64,000 nucleotides of DNA from Oxyura jamaicensis (GCF_011077185.1 NC_048897.1:49618294-49682293); one strand, 5' to 3'. Counted from the first letter of the stretch, positions 47,925 to 62,725 are shown. The notes: a model not told the origin generated them from the letters alone. Translations and numbers: made by a program.

Positions 47925-50654
47925 CTTCTCCCTAAGCATCAAACTTTTACAGTTGGCATCTTCCATCTTTTAAATTCTTTGCACATACATCCTTCTCCTG
48001 GGGTGCATCTGTCCTCAGGCCTTCAGAATTTTGAGATTTAACTCTAAAATCTATAGCACAGAAGAGTCCAGAAGCATCAGAGTAGCTATACTCAGGTCAG
48101 TTATTATTGAGTTTACTTTGTCTGATAGTTGATATGCCCCAAATCCCTAGAGAGTGAGTGACTTGATCCACAGACAGCTTGGCAAAGCCAGAGACAGTTT
48201 GGATTTTTGTAGTGGACAATGAAAGAATGCCAGAGAATCATTAAAAATGTCAATTCTGGGAAGTCAGATGGTCCTACATTAACTCCAGCTGAGCAAAAGC
48301 AATTTATATGCACCAGTAATGAGGCTGTCAGTTTTACAGTCCGTTGGCTGACTCTCTAAACAGCAATATTTAGACCAAAAAAATAGCAGGTGATCCTCCA
48401 AACACTGCTCTGATGGCCTGTGTCTCTGGAGAAGGAAGGTCTGAATATGCTTTGGGATCTCTGCTGGTATTCTGCTCAATGCTTTGTCTCCAGATGTTGC
48501 TAGCACTGGACATGTTGGCAGTACTTTGGGATCCCCCTGAGATTACCTGTCTCCACTTGTTTGGTTTGTACCTGAGTGGTGTGTAGCAGGCGAACACAAA
48601 CTGTTTGGAGAACATCAGAGGGGCAGGAAACTTGGGCTTTCTGCGAATTAACAAAAATTTATCATTTTATGTCCACAGTAAGGTAGGGGGAGGACCAGGG
48701 CAATTTGCTAAGCCTCTAATTTTGCTGCTTTGGGGCTTAAAGTTTGTTTTGTGCATCCAAAATGTATGCAGTTGTTTGGAGCAACACTGGGATTTGCTTC
48801 TTGAGGCTTACAGGGTTGTGACTTTTTGAATGTATGGCTCACATCTTCTATGTAAAAGGTTACGGTGGAATTTGATTCTTCAATATGTTGACTAAAACCC
48901 ACCAGTTGCTTATCCTAAGCCACTGCTAATATGAGATAACAGTAAACAGAGGAGAAACTGATATGAACCAGAAATCTTAACAGAGGAACCTCGTTATGCT
49001 CAAAATCTTGTTTTTTGGGCAGAAAGAAGTCATATCTCATCTATACCTAAAATTAAGTATTTACTGCTAACATAATTGAGATCATAACAATCTAATTTTT
49101 ACTAGTCTAGATATAGCTATTATAACAGAAAGAAAAGGGAAATAATTGTGCTGGTGCAATCGCCGTACCTACTCTTCTTGGTTTCTGTGCCTTTTCCCGG
49201 CGTTATGCTCATCCTTCCTTTGCATCTGTTAGCATTAAGGTCAGTGGTTTCATTCTGGGGTTGGTGGTGGGCTCGTTAGCATGGGGTCAGCAACATTTGG
49301 AATCCTTTGCCTGGAGGAATATAATGTTCATGTTGATAGTTTCTTCTTCCTCACTCTAGGATACACTTAAAGTCATTTTTATGTGTTTACTAACACAATT
49401 TTTCACCTTGCCCTTTCTTTATTGATCTGCAGCTCCATATTGCATCTCAGTTTGCTATTTATGGTGGCTTTTATGTATTTTAGATACTATTTATGTTCTC
49501 TTTTTTACCCTAAAACACTTTTGTCCAGGTCTATATTTCTTTAACTGACCATTGGCATTGCTTATAGACACGGGGACTGTAGAGTCAGCACTGTCCTGTC
49601 TTATGGCTGTACTCCTCAAAACTGAGTCCTGTATCTCCATTGCTTGAGGATTCTTTTATCCCACCTGGCATGTGTTTCCCTGTATGGAACTGTTATGTTA
49701 GAGTCCTAAAACCATTCAGTACTGTACAAAAATTAAACAAAAGTAAAACATAATAGCCATAGGCATCGTCGGTTGGAAAAAAAAAATGCTGCCGCAGCTA
49801 AATCAAGAAAAACAGAGCTGTAGGTAGGTCAAGGAAATTTCAGACAGCCTGACAAGCCTCTGTCCTGAGGCCTTACAACCTCGTAGCAAGGCAACAGCAG
49901 TACCACGTTACAGGGCTATGTGATTGTGCTGCAGCTCGTAAGAAGTCCCACGAGTTGCCAGATACCACAGCATCTGTTACTGGTTTCCATCTGCTCACGT
50001 AGGTATTGTACACGGTGGAGTTTGGACCATCACTGTAGATGGGAAATTAAACATATAAAAAAAATCAGCAGAGTTATAAAGAAGCTGTGAAGTGTGTCAA
50101 CATCATTCTCAACATGCAGTTTCCAGAATACATACCCAGTCTTTGTTTCATGTACTTGTGTGTATGATCTTGGGTCATATGATCATGGAAAGCCATAAAA
50201 CTGTCTCTGTAACGCAAGTGCCTTGTCTCTACCTAATAACCACACGCTTTTGGAAGCGCGTGTTTTTTTTTTTTAAGGGATAAACATATTCACAGCTCCG
50301 ACTACCAGAAAATAGCTCTAGCTGTATTGCAGATCTGTGGCTGCAAATTATACTACATAAACCATGTAACCTGTATCACTTTGATTAGTGGTGGTAAGGC
50401 AGAGCAGCAGCAGCGGCGTAGTGGAAGATGGTAACATTTTGAAATGTCATTTTTACAGGAAGCTGGGATTAATGCTTTTGTGGGCAAAAATAACCAGCAT
50501 TAGGCAGGCAGAATCTGAGACTCAGAAGTTAGTCGTGTTTTTTAATTGCTGCCCAAAATGGGTCTATTTTAGGCACTCTTACAGCTCGTGTTATTGGAAT
50601 ATCAGAGTGCCTTTTAATCTTTAATGCATTTATCTTCTTAATTACCCTGGAGAG

Positions 50655-50765
50655 GTTATCCAGTTTTTACAGGTGCCAAGGAAAAACATATGGAGAGGCC
50701 AAGTGACCCCAGAGGTTTCACAGGGAACCTTTAGCAGAGCAGGGATTTGTGTCGGGCGAAGGAAG
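50655..50765 (-). repeat. Probable MIR-like SINE remnant
   Basis: gagaggccaagtgaccccag, aggtttcacaggg and tagcagagcagggatttgtg follow the reverse MIR core order (gagaggttaagtgacttgcc, aaggtcacacag, ggcagagctgggattcga). Confidence 0.5.
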
Positions 50766-52274
50766 CAATGCCTGGGCATCACCATTCTCCGGCTGATGTG
50801 CCTGAGGAAGGACTTTGCACCTGCACTTCTCCCTGGAAAGGTGCAAGGGATCACACACGGCAGAAAAAGCACTGATAAGACAGAGCCACCATTCCAACAG
50901 AAGGGACCGAGCCTGCAGAAGGCCCAGATGAGAGTGGCCGACAGGAGCCAGGATAAGCAGCAGCTGTAATTCGTGGTGTGTTTGTTCAAAGCGTGGCTGC
51001 TCGCAGCAGTCCTGCCCTCTTTAGCTTTGCCCCGTGTGTGTTTATTGATGTTTTGTTGCGCACAGCATTGGCCACGCGAGGTCTGTCTTCCAGACGGCTG
51101 CAGACTTAAATGAGCAGTCTCGGAAATATAGATGATTATTTTTACTGTCTTCCTGGGTGCTTCAAGTAATTTATACGGTTCCATATGCTCCTCACTAGCT
51201 TCCCTTCCCTCTCCAGATCAGAAATAAAGCTCCCATCATCAGCCTGTGCATGGATCTCTGGTTTCTGTTCCTCATAAGGATGTGTTCTGTTTGGAATTGC
51301 TTCTTTATAACTGTTTTAAGAGTTTCCTCATGGTTGCGCCTCAGTCCTACAGCAGACTAATATTCAATCAGGTTTGCCTTGTCAAGGGAAATTTTGCATC
51401 CAAATACCTCTCAGCAACAGCGATCCTCTTTCCCGGCTTGTTGTGACATACGCTTTTACAATGACAGAGCAGCTCCCAAAAGAGAATAATTCACATCAGC
51501 CAGCCTTTTCTTTTTGTCGAATTTCATCCCAAGGTGCTTTAAGGATCGTGTCTGCTCCATTTTTACGTCCATCACAAGACTGCCGTGCTGCTGCCAATGC
51601 AGCCTGCGTGTTTTAAAGGTGAGGAGCTGGCAGTGCCACGCTCTTCCTGTTGGGAGCTCTTCAGATGCTGTCCTCAGAGCAGAAATAAAGACCAAGAGAA
51701 GGGAACAGACATGAGTGGAATGGAAGATAGGAGACTTGGTCGCTCGTACCCTGCTCTGGAAGCAAACAGCTGTCAGAAATAGGTGAAATAAAGCTGTTGC
51801 TTACGGTAAAAGAAAGCGTGCCTGCAATGTATCAGAAGGAAGGGGAAGGCAGCAGGGGCCTTTCTACACAGAAACTTCTAGCACAAAACTTCAGCTGATA
51901 TTTTAGCCCTGAAGTTTTTGCTGGCATATGTTGAGAAACAGCAGCACTGGCACATCCTCAGATACATCACTTTGAAACAGCAGCCCTGCCGTGAGTGTTA
52001 TGCCTCTGGTTAAACACCATCTCAGGGTAAGATTAGCTAAACCTGCTTGTTATCCGTCCTCAAGTGCTGCTTCCAGGAGCTGGGGGCAGGTGTGGAGGGC
52101 ATTATTTTTTTGGTTCTGTCCTCCTCCTTGCCCACAAAAAGTGTGGGATCCCACCAGCAGCTGAACGTTTTGACCTTCTCCAGCTGTCTGGCTCCATCCA
52201 TCCATTAGTGGCAGTCTTACAGTTAGGACGTCTCTGATGTGGCTTGACACTGACTACTCCAGGTGATTTATCTG

Positions 52275-52315
52275 ATTTTTATTTTTATTTTTTATTTTTT
52301 TATTTTTTTATTTTT
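52275..52315. repeat. (ATTTTT)n-like AT-rich tract
   Basis: Imperfect repeats of ATTTTT/ATTTTTT over about 40 bp. Confidence 0.9.
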
Positions 52316-55187
52316 GCCTGAATTAAGGGGTTAGTGTCCATTAGCCAGCGCACAGCTCTGTGCTGCAGAGGCCCAGCACCACCTGTGCCTGCACGGCGCT
52401 GTCAGGCCGGCACCGTTTGAGGCCGTCAGCTGCTTTGGCACAGTCTGCCCATCCCGCTGTCTGTCAGCCCTGCTGTAACAGAAACCCTAGCGTCTCGGCT
52501 GTCTTTTTAATCTGCAGTAATCCGGTTCCTTCTCAAGTCTGCAGTTTTGGTGTGTCACATTTCAGCGTGCCTTGCCTCGCCCTCTATCCTCCGGCTTACA
52601 GATGTCAGAAATCCCGGCTCCGTTCAGGCAGAGGAGATGGTTTTCAGCCCCCTCTCCCGCTGGGCTGCAGCAATCACTGAGCTTGATGGAAGAACGCAGG
52701 CAGGCTAGCAGCTCTCCCTGGGTCAGAGTTATTAATTTGTGCTTGATGTGCTCGTCTAGGTGGCCTTCGCCTCGTAAAACGAGACCTGTCCTTACGTTGG
52801 AGAAATCAGATTTATTTACTAATAGCGATAGATACATACTACAGTGCAAAAAATCTGTTTTCATGACATTTCAGCCCCCCCAAAAAAAAAAATATAGAGG
52901 GAATGTGAAGGTTTGTTGGCCTTGAATTTCCTCTCCTCTTTGGGGATTTGCGTCAGAGCCTGATCTTTTGGGTTAAAATGTAGCCTCCAATCGCAGAGCG
53001 ATAAGAGAAAAATGGAGAAAAAAGAGCTCGATGTGACTAGTAACTGAAAGAGTGACGGTAATTTATTGAGAAGATGGTTTTAAAATATTCCTTTCTAATG
53101 AGAAAGTAGATACGTTCTCTCTCCGCTTGGGCAGTGCAAGCCACAGATGACTGATGCTAAACTTGCCTCCCCGCTGGTGTTTGTTCAAATTAAGATGACT
53201 TGAGGATCAAAGGAGATCTAGGTTCCTTCCTGGAAGCATGCTCTCTTGATAAACATATAAATCCTGCCCTGCCTGAGAGCGAGTTAGGGACATGTATTGG
53301 AAATAAGTAAATTGCTTGGATTTTGACTGACAATAAAATAATTACCTCAAACTGCAAGCAATTGGTGTTTTGCAAAAATGCGGTGTATCAGCATTAATCA
53401 CCAAGAGGGGTCGATACGGTGAGAATTACTGGAGGCTTTTGCTTGCTTTTATTTTTTTTGCCTTGTGTTTGAATAACTCTAATCACAGCCTCATCCAAGC
53501 CTGGGATGTAATAAAGGGTTTCAGCAAAGCTGTTCCCAATAACCTATCATTTCTTTTAATATACTGGCAATGCCAGCAGTGCCTGAGGATTTATTAATGT
53601 GAAGCGAGCCCAGGAGCTCTCCCAATTTTCTCCATTTTGTTCCTTTTCTAGGCTGCTTTCTCCCCACCTCCCCTGCTTCCCTCTGGCTGCTCGGGTATTT
53701 GCACAGGCCAGTTTTGCACGCCTGGGGTCGTGATGCTCTTTCTGTGATGTGCTCAGGGACAGGTCCCATGGGGGATCTCAGAGGGCTCTGGGTCACCTCC
53801 CTCTCCCCACACCACCTGTATGGCCTGGCAGGTGACAGCCTGCCAGGAAAGGACCTTCCCCTTGGGCAGTAATATTTCTTGGATCTGGAAGAAGTGGCTA
53901 AATGCAGTTTCTTTCTATTTTTTGATTGTAGGGAGCGTTGTGTAGAGGGTTGTGTGTAGCATTAGAGTGAACGGAGAGCCCCGATGAAGCCGTGCTCTCT
54001 GGAGACGTGCTCTCCCGTAGCTGGAACACGTTCCTGGGAGTGCTGTTTATGAGGGGTGGGTTTCACTTGGCTGTAAATAATATGCTACTGATTTAGGAGA
54101 TGTTCTGGGGCTTAGCAGGCAGGGATATAGTCCTCCAAAAGGTATCTGCTGCCTCGAGCTGGCGTCCCCAGATCTGAATCACCTGCTGCAGGGAACACAT
54201 GCTTCAGCAGTGCTAACTGACAGCAGCAATGAGTAGTTATTAAGCACTGAGTAGTCACTAATGTGTGGGCTCTGAAGATGAATATGAGGGTTTAAAAAGC
54301 CAGTGGAACTCATAATTCTTCATGTATTCCGAATCTGAGTCGAGGCATCCATTACAGCGGTTACTCTCGAATCTCATTCTGAAATTACCACCGCCTGCAC
54401 AGAGAAGAGCCGTGTCATGGGCTCAGTATTTCTGTGTACGACCTTGTGGTTCTGCTGGCAGCTAACGAGGGAGATTTACAAATGAGGCATGAATGCTCCA
54501 GAGCCCGTCTGGAACCTGATTTGCTCCTTGCGACCTGATGGTCATTTGCCTTTTCTTTCCCTCCTCTGCTCTGTGATGCTTAAACACAGGCTCTGCTAAC
54601 GGGGTCCTCAAGGGCTGGAGCTTTCCAGGCCCTGGGTAGTGATGCAGAGCTTCTCTCCTGAGTCACCCTGGGCTTGGGATGGGTGGGTGTGAGTGCTCAG
54701 AGTCAATATCCCTGCTGAATCATGGAAGAAAACAGGATTATTTATGCCTGGGTGAGGAGGAAAGCCTAGAGAATGTTTCCAAAACAGATCCTTGAGAAAC
54801 TTCTAGGGACAGTCGAGTTCCAGGGGAAAAAATTAAGCTGAGAGTTATTTTTATTGTTAGTCCTATCACTGTGAGTTGGGATGGTCATCTGGAGACTTGG
54901 TTGGCAGAGAGTAGAAATTAAAGCAAATCCTCTGCTCCACATCCTCCTGAGAGGAAGGGGAGGATGCTCCAGTAAGAACCCTGGCCTGGTGGGATGGGGG
55001 GAGCAAAGGACCAGAGAGCAGAATAACAGCCATCAATCTGACCAAAAATACTCTGTGTCATTCATCTAGATGAGGATGTAGGAGAGCTGGAAAAGGTACA
55101 TGGAAGAAGAAGAACCAAAAGGCAATCAGAAAGATAGCCTGGATTCCTCTGCTTAATTTCAGAAAGAAGCAGTGCTGCATTTTTCTT

Positions 55188-55320
55188 ATGTGACCTTGAG
55201 CAAATCCCTTACTTCTCCTGTTCCTGAGTCCTGGCATCCATAAACGGGCTGGTATCAATGCTTCTGTGTGGTTTATTCATTCAGGTTCTTTAGAGCAGAT
55301 ACTGTCCCTCTTCACGAGTT
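55188..55320 (+). repeat. Probable MIR-like SINE remnant
   Basis: atgtgaccttgagcaaatcc, then cttacttctcctgttcctga, atccataaacgggctgg and ttctttagagcag follow forward MIR order (tgtgaccttgggcaagtcac, ttaacctctctgagcctc, ctgtaaaatggggat, gctttagaaca). Confidence 0.55.
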
Positions 55321-56766
55321 TACAGAGAATTTATTACATGAATATAGCATCTCAGGTGGGCTTTCAGCGCTTCCAATGATAGGAATAATTCACCAGAAAT
55401 TCCTTCATTTTCTCTCTGTATTATTTTTGGCTGATAAACAAAAATATTGATAGCTCCTGAGACAAAAATGTGTACCGAAGCTGGCTGAAGAGGTAATGCG
55501 ATCAGCAGTAAACGGCCATGGGCTGGAGTGCGAGCCAGGGAGGTGTCCCTGTGAGTTTGCCCTGCTTTTATGCTGTCTGGTGAGTGTTCAGGGATGGGTT
55601 ATGTCATGAAGCTGATCCAGTGCAGCCGCTCTTACGTGCTTTTCCTTCGGCACAAGCTTTGCCCTGAAGCCCTTAGCCTTGTTCCAAGGACAGAAAACCA
55701 CAGCAACCAGCTGGTTTTGCTTGCTGCAGGGAGATGTGACTCAGTAACCCAAGGCACCTCCCTAGGCTCTTGTTGTTCAGTGTCTTTCAGGTTCACAGAG
55801 CTCCACATAAAGCATTGTTATTCTGAAAGCAGAGGCACGAGCCTGTTGATAATTTAGCTCAGGGGCCAGACGTGCAGCAGAGTACAGACATCAGTGCGAG
55901 TTCACGTCGTCCCCTTCCCTTGCTGAGGACTCATTTTAGAATTTGGCTGCTCTGCCTGCAGTGCTTGCAACTGTCAGGCTGAACTGATTTCCCTTGCAGC
56001 ACAGGCAGGATCGTATCTTAAGTCCTCAAAGCAGAAAAGACTGTGCACTAGCACAGAATGTAGTGGCCTTTTCAGCCACCAGGTAGGCTTTCTCTGCTCT
56101 GTTTTGCAGGGTCTTGTTCGCTGTCATGGATATTTGGATGGAAATTTTCTCCTATGCATAAAATGCCTGTGGATTCCCACAGCTGCCTAGGTTGTGGGTC
56201 CAAAAGCTCGTCCTGAGATGTGTGGTCTGTCAGCACTTGGCTTTAGTGGATCTGTTTGTTATCTCTTAGAAAATGGCTACGAAAATGAAACTTAAGCTCC
56301 TGTATGCCTAGGGGGAGTTCAAGTAAATGCGGACAAATAGCATTTCTCAGCAAATGTACGGATTTATAAATCAGGATGTTGTGATGAACTGGTTTGAGTC
56401 AACAGTTCACCTGGTCTGTCGATCAAACCTCTAACTGGGTTTGATCAGTAATTGCCTGAATCTGTCAACCAATTCACAGCATTACAGGACAAGGCCAGTA
56501 ATTCATCTTCCATGTGTACAATTGCATTTCAAAAGTGCTCTGTGGCTTTACTCTTTCTGTACCTACAAAGAATCACAGATTTTAGGTGATCCAGAGAGGT
56601 TTTGCTCATGCTGTGGAAAAGGAAATCTTTCCCCAGGAAATGCCCTGTGCATATTCTTTGCTGTTTTAAATGAAAAAAAAAAAAAGACAAAATGCAATCC
56701 AGAGCTCTCCTGACCAAGGGGCTGTGATACTTCCAAAACAGCAAGAAGAAAATTCTGGTTCCTAAC

Positions 56767-56784
56767 TTTTTTTTTTTTTTTTTT
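56767..56784. repeat. Poly-T tract
   Basis: Eighteen T residues. Confidence 0.9.
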
Positions 56785-59700
56785 GGCTTTGTGTATTTCT
56801 GAAATATGCTGTTGGATAATCATTTATTTCTGAGGAAAGGCTATTAGCATTGACTTTGAGATTAGAGCTTGCTCACTGACTTACTTGCAGGATTTTGTGA
56901 GACTTTTTGGAAGATAAGCGAGCAGCCCCCTGCTTGAAGCCTGATGAAATGCCTGTGTCTTTCTCCAGGCTGATTACTGTTAGCATGTAATGTGGAGATT
57001 TATCTGCACGCCGGGAGATACAGAATCCTGGCAAAAGTCTTTTAATATTTCATTGTGCCTTCCCCTGCTGCTGCTGCTTGTCTTTTTTGACCTTTGTTTC
57101 CTCCTCTTCCCTTGGTGGGTGTTGCTGTGCCCTACCAACCTTCCAGCCTGGAGGTGAGAATTGCCTGCAGAGAGTTCAGACAAAGATCTCCCTGCTTGCC
57201 TGGGGTATGAGCGAGTCTGCGTGTGATGGAGCACATGAGCAGGATACATCCCATCATCTGACAAGGACTTGGAGGTCTCAGGAGGAGTGCGTGCCCCACA
57301 ACTAGGAGGGAAGCCCCCTTTGAGCTCTGCCCCTCTTCACGTCTCACCTGCTGGGCACGAAGCACCGGATCAGCACAGGCTGAATGAGACTTGCCTGGTG
57401 CAGGGGGCCACAGAGGAGGAGGGATCCTTAATCAGACCCTGATACACCTGTCAGGTGAACAGAAAACTTTGTTCTGTTCCACGTTGAGCTGCACAGAGTG
57501 GCCATCGGCATTTGGACAATAAACATTTGCTGCTGCTTTGAAAGCAGATTAAGTTCTGAGCTTTATCCAGATAATTTCATGAAGGTTCTCACATGTCAAA
57601 TCATTTCCTTGTCATTTGAACAGATGATGGCAGCAAAATCAGGAGTTATTCAGGGATGTTCATTTTCCAAAATGTCTTCTTAGAGCCTCTTCCTGTGGCT
57701 GTCCTTATCAGAGAGTGGTCTCTGACCAGTTCCAATCAGGGTAATGCCCTTTCAGTGTAAGTAAATTGTTAGAGATTATCTTAATCTGCTTGGAGAAACA
57801 CCAGATCCATTCATTTCTGAGCAGAAGGATTGGGGCAGAAAATGCCATAAAGCATCTTCTGACAACTCACCGATGTTGTGTTGAGGCATTTTGAAGACCA
57901 AGGACACCAGTGTTAATGTAAACAGCACAGGAACATCCTATCCTGTTTTCTGTATCCCCGTCCTCCTGGGCAGATTTCTCTTCTGAAAGGCAGGCATGGG
58001 TAAGACCAGGAGACCTGGTGTGCTCTGCAGATAGCATTGCTGCTAAAACTGCATCTCTCGGTGTTATGATGCACATCTTGATGCTCTGAAATGTGTTTTC
58101 TGGGGAGCTGGGTGGGTTTGCCACCGTTCAGGTTGGGTTCTCCAGAGGGAGCACCAGTGACTGCGTGCCACAAGAGCAAACCCCATGGAGAATGGAGTCA
58201 CCCAGACTTTAATCTAGCCTCTCAGTTGGGCAGGATTAGTGCTCTGTGCCATAAGTGAAATACATAGAAAATGCAGAAAACAGACAATCTGAGGATGGAT
58301 TAACCCTTTCTCTTACAAGAGCATGCAGAGCTGGCTGGGAGGTGATGATAATTTTTCAAGGTTCATTGGGTGACTGCAAACTTCAACAGGATTTTGGGAC
58401 ATGCATTTCTCCGCAGAGCTTCACCCCTAACTGTCAATAGGTGCTGCAGAGAAAAGAGATTTTGCTTCTCTGCAGCCATTGAAACTTCCACTCTGCAGCA
58501 ATTAACTTTGTATATGAGGACCTAGGGTTAGGGTGCGAGGCCAGAAGGACGTGAAGGCAGGGCTGGTGCTTGGTCTGGTGTTTGTCTCCAGCCAGGGCAC
58601 CTCTGTAGGTGCAATCTGAGGGCGAACCAGGAGATGCAGGGCCCCAGGGAAGACTAGGCCCTGTATTCCTGCACAGTGTCGAGGACTGCCAGAAGGGCCT
58701 TCCACCATCAGCCCCCTGGAACCAGGCCTGCTTGTTTGGGGGTTGAACTTGGCCTCGTGCTGGTTCAAAGCACCAAATAAAATAGCTGCAGCCTCCCAAG
58801 GTGCATACCTTGAAGTTTCCAGTGCAGCCAGAAATGAAAACTGCTCCTTTCCTTCAATGCACTCCCTTTCAGAGACTTTTCAGTGTGAACGTGTTTGAGA
58901 TCAGACATTTCCCACCATGAAAAGGGAGCTGCCTTCTCCAGCTCTATCTACCAAATATATTTGTGGCTCCTTCATTTGGATAACCCGTCATCAGGCTGTC
59001 ACGTTCTGCCTCCCAGCAGAGTTTTCATCTGTCAGTCTTGCTTTATCCTCAGCTGGCACAGGCTGAGTGAAACCATTCTGGTGATTGTCATCGTGTGTGT
59101 GAGTCATTATTACTGAGAAATACTCAATGATTTTGAGTCGTGGTTGCCTCGCGTGGCCCAACTTGCAATAGGAAGCTTTGCTATTAGCTGGATGGGAAGT
59201 GTCATCTAGGTAATTTTGTTATGACAGTAAAAAAAAAAGGGCTTTGGGTGAGATTGGCAGAACTCAGCACTGGTCTGAACCTCTTGGTGTTGAAATGGAA
59301 ATTCTTCTTCTCAGCAGGAACAGGATTATGTCTGTGCTGAAGCTATTTGCAGATTTTGGCCCTGCTTTCTCCATTGGCCTTGGGTCTTCCTGCCTCCTTT
59401 TGGCTGTAGATATCCAAATCTTCTATTTGGATCCATCAGGTCTGCGCTCCCAGTCAGCAGATGAAGATAACACTGCTTGCTTATATTAGACAACTGTTGA
59501 GAATGCAATTAATAGAGCTGCAAAGCCGAAAAGTGGTGGAAGAGCTAAATATCGTAACGTAATGAGACCTCATTCACAGTAAATAGTATGAAAAATGATT
59601 TCTTGCAAAGAACATTGAATTGCTATGGGTTTTTAGCTTAATTGTAGATGCTTGATTCTAATTTGTTATTTGTCTTTTCCATGTTAATGAAGTTTTAGAT

Positions 59701-59845
59701 ATAATTACTGTGCTGATGGCAAATACGTTATCATTTTCTAAACTAGGTTTCCAGGCTTGTTCTGGTCAGTGATATAGTAGATGTTACCACAGTCAGGAAG
59801 ATGATCCCTATGCCCCATTCACGGGCATATTGCAGACAATTTTGA

Positions 59846-60156
59846 ACCATAGGATCAGAAATCATCTAGGCTGGAATAGACCTTATAAGTCACCAAGTCC
59901 AACCATCAACCTGACCTACTGAGTCCCATCACTAAGCCCTGTCCCTCAGTGCCACAACCCCACACCTCTTAAACACCACCAGGGATGGGAACTCCATCAC
60001 TTCCCTGGGCAGCCTGTCCCAATGCTTGACAACCCTCTCCATGAAGAAATTATTTCTAATATCCAATCTAAACCTGGCGCAGCCTGAGACTGTTTCCTCA
60101 TTCTGCTTGATCAAGGCTAGGTTTGACTCCCATCGGTGGAGATGGGAAAATTTCAT
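59846..60156 (-). mobile_element. CR1 LINE 3' fragment with ORF2 C-terminal remnant
   Basis: The plus strand shows a degraded cataggatcagaaatcatct octamer end, then aagtccaaccatcaacctga and caccagggatgggaactcca. On the minus strand the segment 60,156-59,932 reads ARFRLDIRNNFFMERVVKHW, then DRLPREVMEFPSLVVFK. This is the typical C-terminal tail of CR1 reverse transcriptase ORF2. The element is 5'-truncated and inactive. It is the copy with the most coding remnant in the window. Confidence 0.9.
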
Positions 60157-60557
60157 AATTTCTGGGCTTCTCTTGGTGGGGTGCCAAAAGGTAATTTTAC
60201 CAAACCACTGAGAAACTTTGATGTGATGAGAGGCTCACTGACTTGAGTTGCTGGTGACCACCTCACTTCTCTATGATGGGCAGCCATTCCATCCCATCCC
60301 ATTCTCCTCTGCTGGCAAGCTCCATCTCAGAGCTACTTTGAGGTGCGGCCAATACAATGAAGAGAGCCTTGTTGTTCTGGGAATGAGAAGCCTTTCGTTT
60401 TCCAGTCTCGAGTGTCCATGGTCCCTTTGTCCCTGGAGCAACATGGTTATTTAGTTTAACTACCTATTCTCCGTACTTCTTCTTCCTGTCCTGGTGCCTG
60501 CAGGACAGGATGGACTTACAGAAGTCAGTGCTGTTCTGTGCTGTTCCTTTTCATCCT

Positions 60558-60582
60558 TATTTATTTATTTATTTATTTATTA
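60558..60582. repeat. (TTAT)n microsatellite
   Basis: Six units of TTAT, followed 20 bp later by a 16-base T-run (60,604-60,619). Confidence 0.95.
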
Positions 60583-62594
60583 TGGCTGAATAAGCCAAGT
60601 TGCTTTTTTTTTTTTTTTTAACTTATAAGAGAGTTTCTGCTTCTGCATCCTAGCACCGGGACCATCTGAGCCTGTTACAGACATCTGTATGTGGCTTTTC
60701 ATTGCCCATTAGGGAATATGGATGCAACTCTCTGAGAAAGATCATGGGAAACCAGCAACAGGGAGATGCTGTACAAATATCATCAGGGTTTGGCACATGG
60801 CACGGGCCAGAAGCATGTGCTCAGCTTTCAGGACAGATGTTACAGTGCAGAGTGCGAGGGTATGATCCTTTATGTAGAATATATCATGAATTAGAGATTT
60901 ATTTCCCTCCAGCCTCCCAAAATGGGGCAAACTCTCACTCCTTTCCATAGTCCAGGCTCCTGCCTTTTGGAAAGCTGAGGGCCCAGGAGATGGCACATAA
61001 TGTGTCTTAAGCAGGATATAGATCAGCAGGCTTTCAGTTATCCCAGCCCAGGCTTTTTCCCTGCACAAGGCAGCCTGTGAAATACGGCAGTGCCTGCCTG
61101 TCACAGCTCCGACTGTCCCGTTTGGGGATGCTGAGCACTGTGGTGCAGGGAGGGGAGCATGGACGTTTGTGTTTCTGCTGGCATGTCCCTGCTGAAAGCC
61201 TTGAGCAGGTCCTGCAGCTGGTGCTTGGATCCACTTTGGTTTTTCCAGTCAAACACCGGTTGTCCTGGAGCTGCTTGTTTTGAGACAGCAAAATTGAAAT
61301 CATCGCTCGTCTCACCATGGGGAGAGAAACCCTGTCCCTTGGTAGTAATGCCATCAGTAAGGCTCTAGGACACAAAATGGGTTTGGCACTCTCTCTGCAT
61401 ATCAGGAGGTTGCTGAGCAAGGTGTTCCTTTTTATTAGGGCTCAAGATGGTCCTTTTGCATTATTTATGATTTTGATCAGAAGTTTTTTAATTTTTGTAC
61501 AATTGCAGCACTACATTATTTTTTTTTCTCTCTTTTGCACTTTGTGATTCTCCTGTCACAAGCAAAGAGAAATTGTTTGGAGAAATATTAAGTGATTTCT
61601 AAGTCTCTGCTGGTATGAGTTACCCATCAAGACTCCAAGCAAAAAGTAATTAAAAAAGTCAGCCTTTGTTTGACTTAATTATTTAATTGTCCCCTTTTAA
61701 ATGACCTGTGAATTTTTCCATAAGTGGAGACGGGTATTGACCATTTGGGACTTAATATATAAGGTATATTTAAGGCCATATATATATGGTCTTCAGTCAG
61801 GGTCATGTTGACCTTAGTGGACAGCAGGTAAGGCACTGTGTGAATTAAATGAAGCAGCATCTTTTCATGGACTCTTCGTTAGCACCAGGTAGGAAGTTTG
61901 TGCACAGATTGTTGAGTAGCTGTTGTGTGTCACCTCCTCTCTGGCTCTGGGCTTCTGGTGCCACGCACTTAGGTTATTGCAGGTATCAGTGGACAAGACA
62001 GGCGAACATTGTGGCAGCACACCTGGGTAGGGCACATCCTCTGCTAGAAATGATGCGGCTCTGCTGAAGTTAGCGGAGTTTCACCACCTAGGAGAAGGCT
62101 GAGTTTGGTCTGTTATCCCCCGCCTGGAGCAGAAGTGAGGTCAGGATCAATTTCTCTATTAAGCACTGTCACAGATACATGTGCAGAGCTGCTTTCTGAG
62201 CAGCAGAGTTCTTCTCTCTTCGGTCCTAGATTTATAAGACAATTTGCTTCTCCCTGCAAGCATTTGTTAAAAACTTCCCTGCATGTTCTGCGTCCAAGAG
62301 TAAGTACTACCGTGTTCTGTCTGAGTGCATGCTAATGAGAATAGGGAAAGGTCAATATATTTGTTTTTCCTTAGCACCTTAGATACTTTGATACTCAAAC
62401 TAATGGCCTCCTAAAGAGCATTTGTTTCTAACGCTGTCTTACTCTGATTTATTTGGTAGATTTATTTGTATTGTATTAGCTTCTAAACCCTAAAACATCC
62501 CACACCAAGATGGCGATATTACAGTAAAGGCCATTAAAATATGTAGGAAGAGTCTGACACAAGCAGAAAACAGAAAAGACAAACTAAACATTAT

Positions 62595-62725
62595 CTGTTA
62601 TGCCCGTAATATTCCCATGGTAAGGATGGGAAATGGAGTAGCAGAGATTAATTTACTTGCCTGCAGTTATACAAGAAGTCAATTGCAAGGCTATCGAACC
62701 GGTGTTCAAACCAGGAACCTTAAGC
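62595..62725 (-). repeat. Probable MIR-like SINE remnant
   Basis: aaggatgggaaatggagtag, gagattaatttacttgcctg, cagttatacaagaagtcaat and tatcgaaccggtgttcaaac follow the reverse MIR order, including the retained tRNA-derived cgaacc end. This is the best-preserved of the MIR-like copies here. Confidence 0.6.

Noticed and set aside
58523..58535. Telomere-like agggttaggg
   Set aside because: Only about two units, expected by chance. Not an interstitial telomere array.
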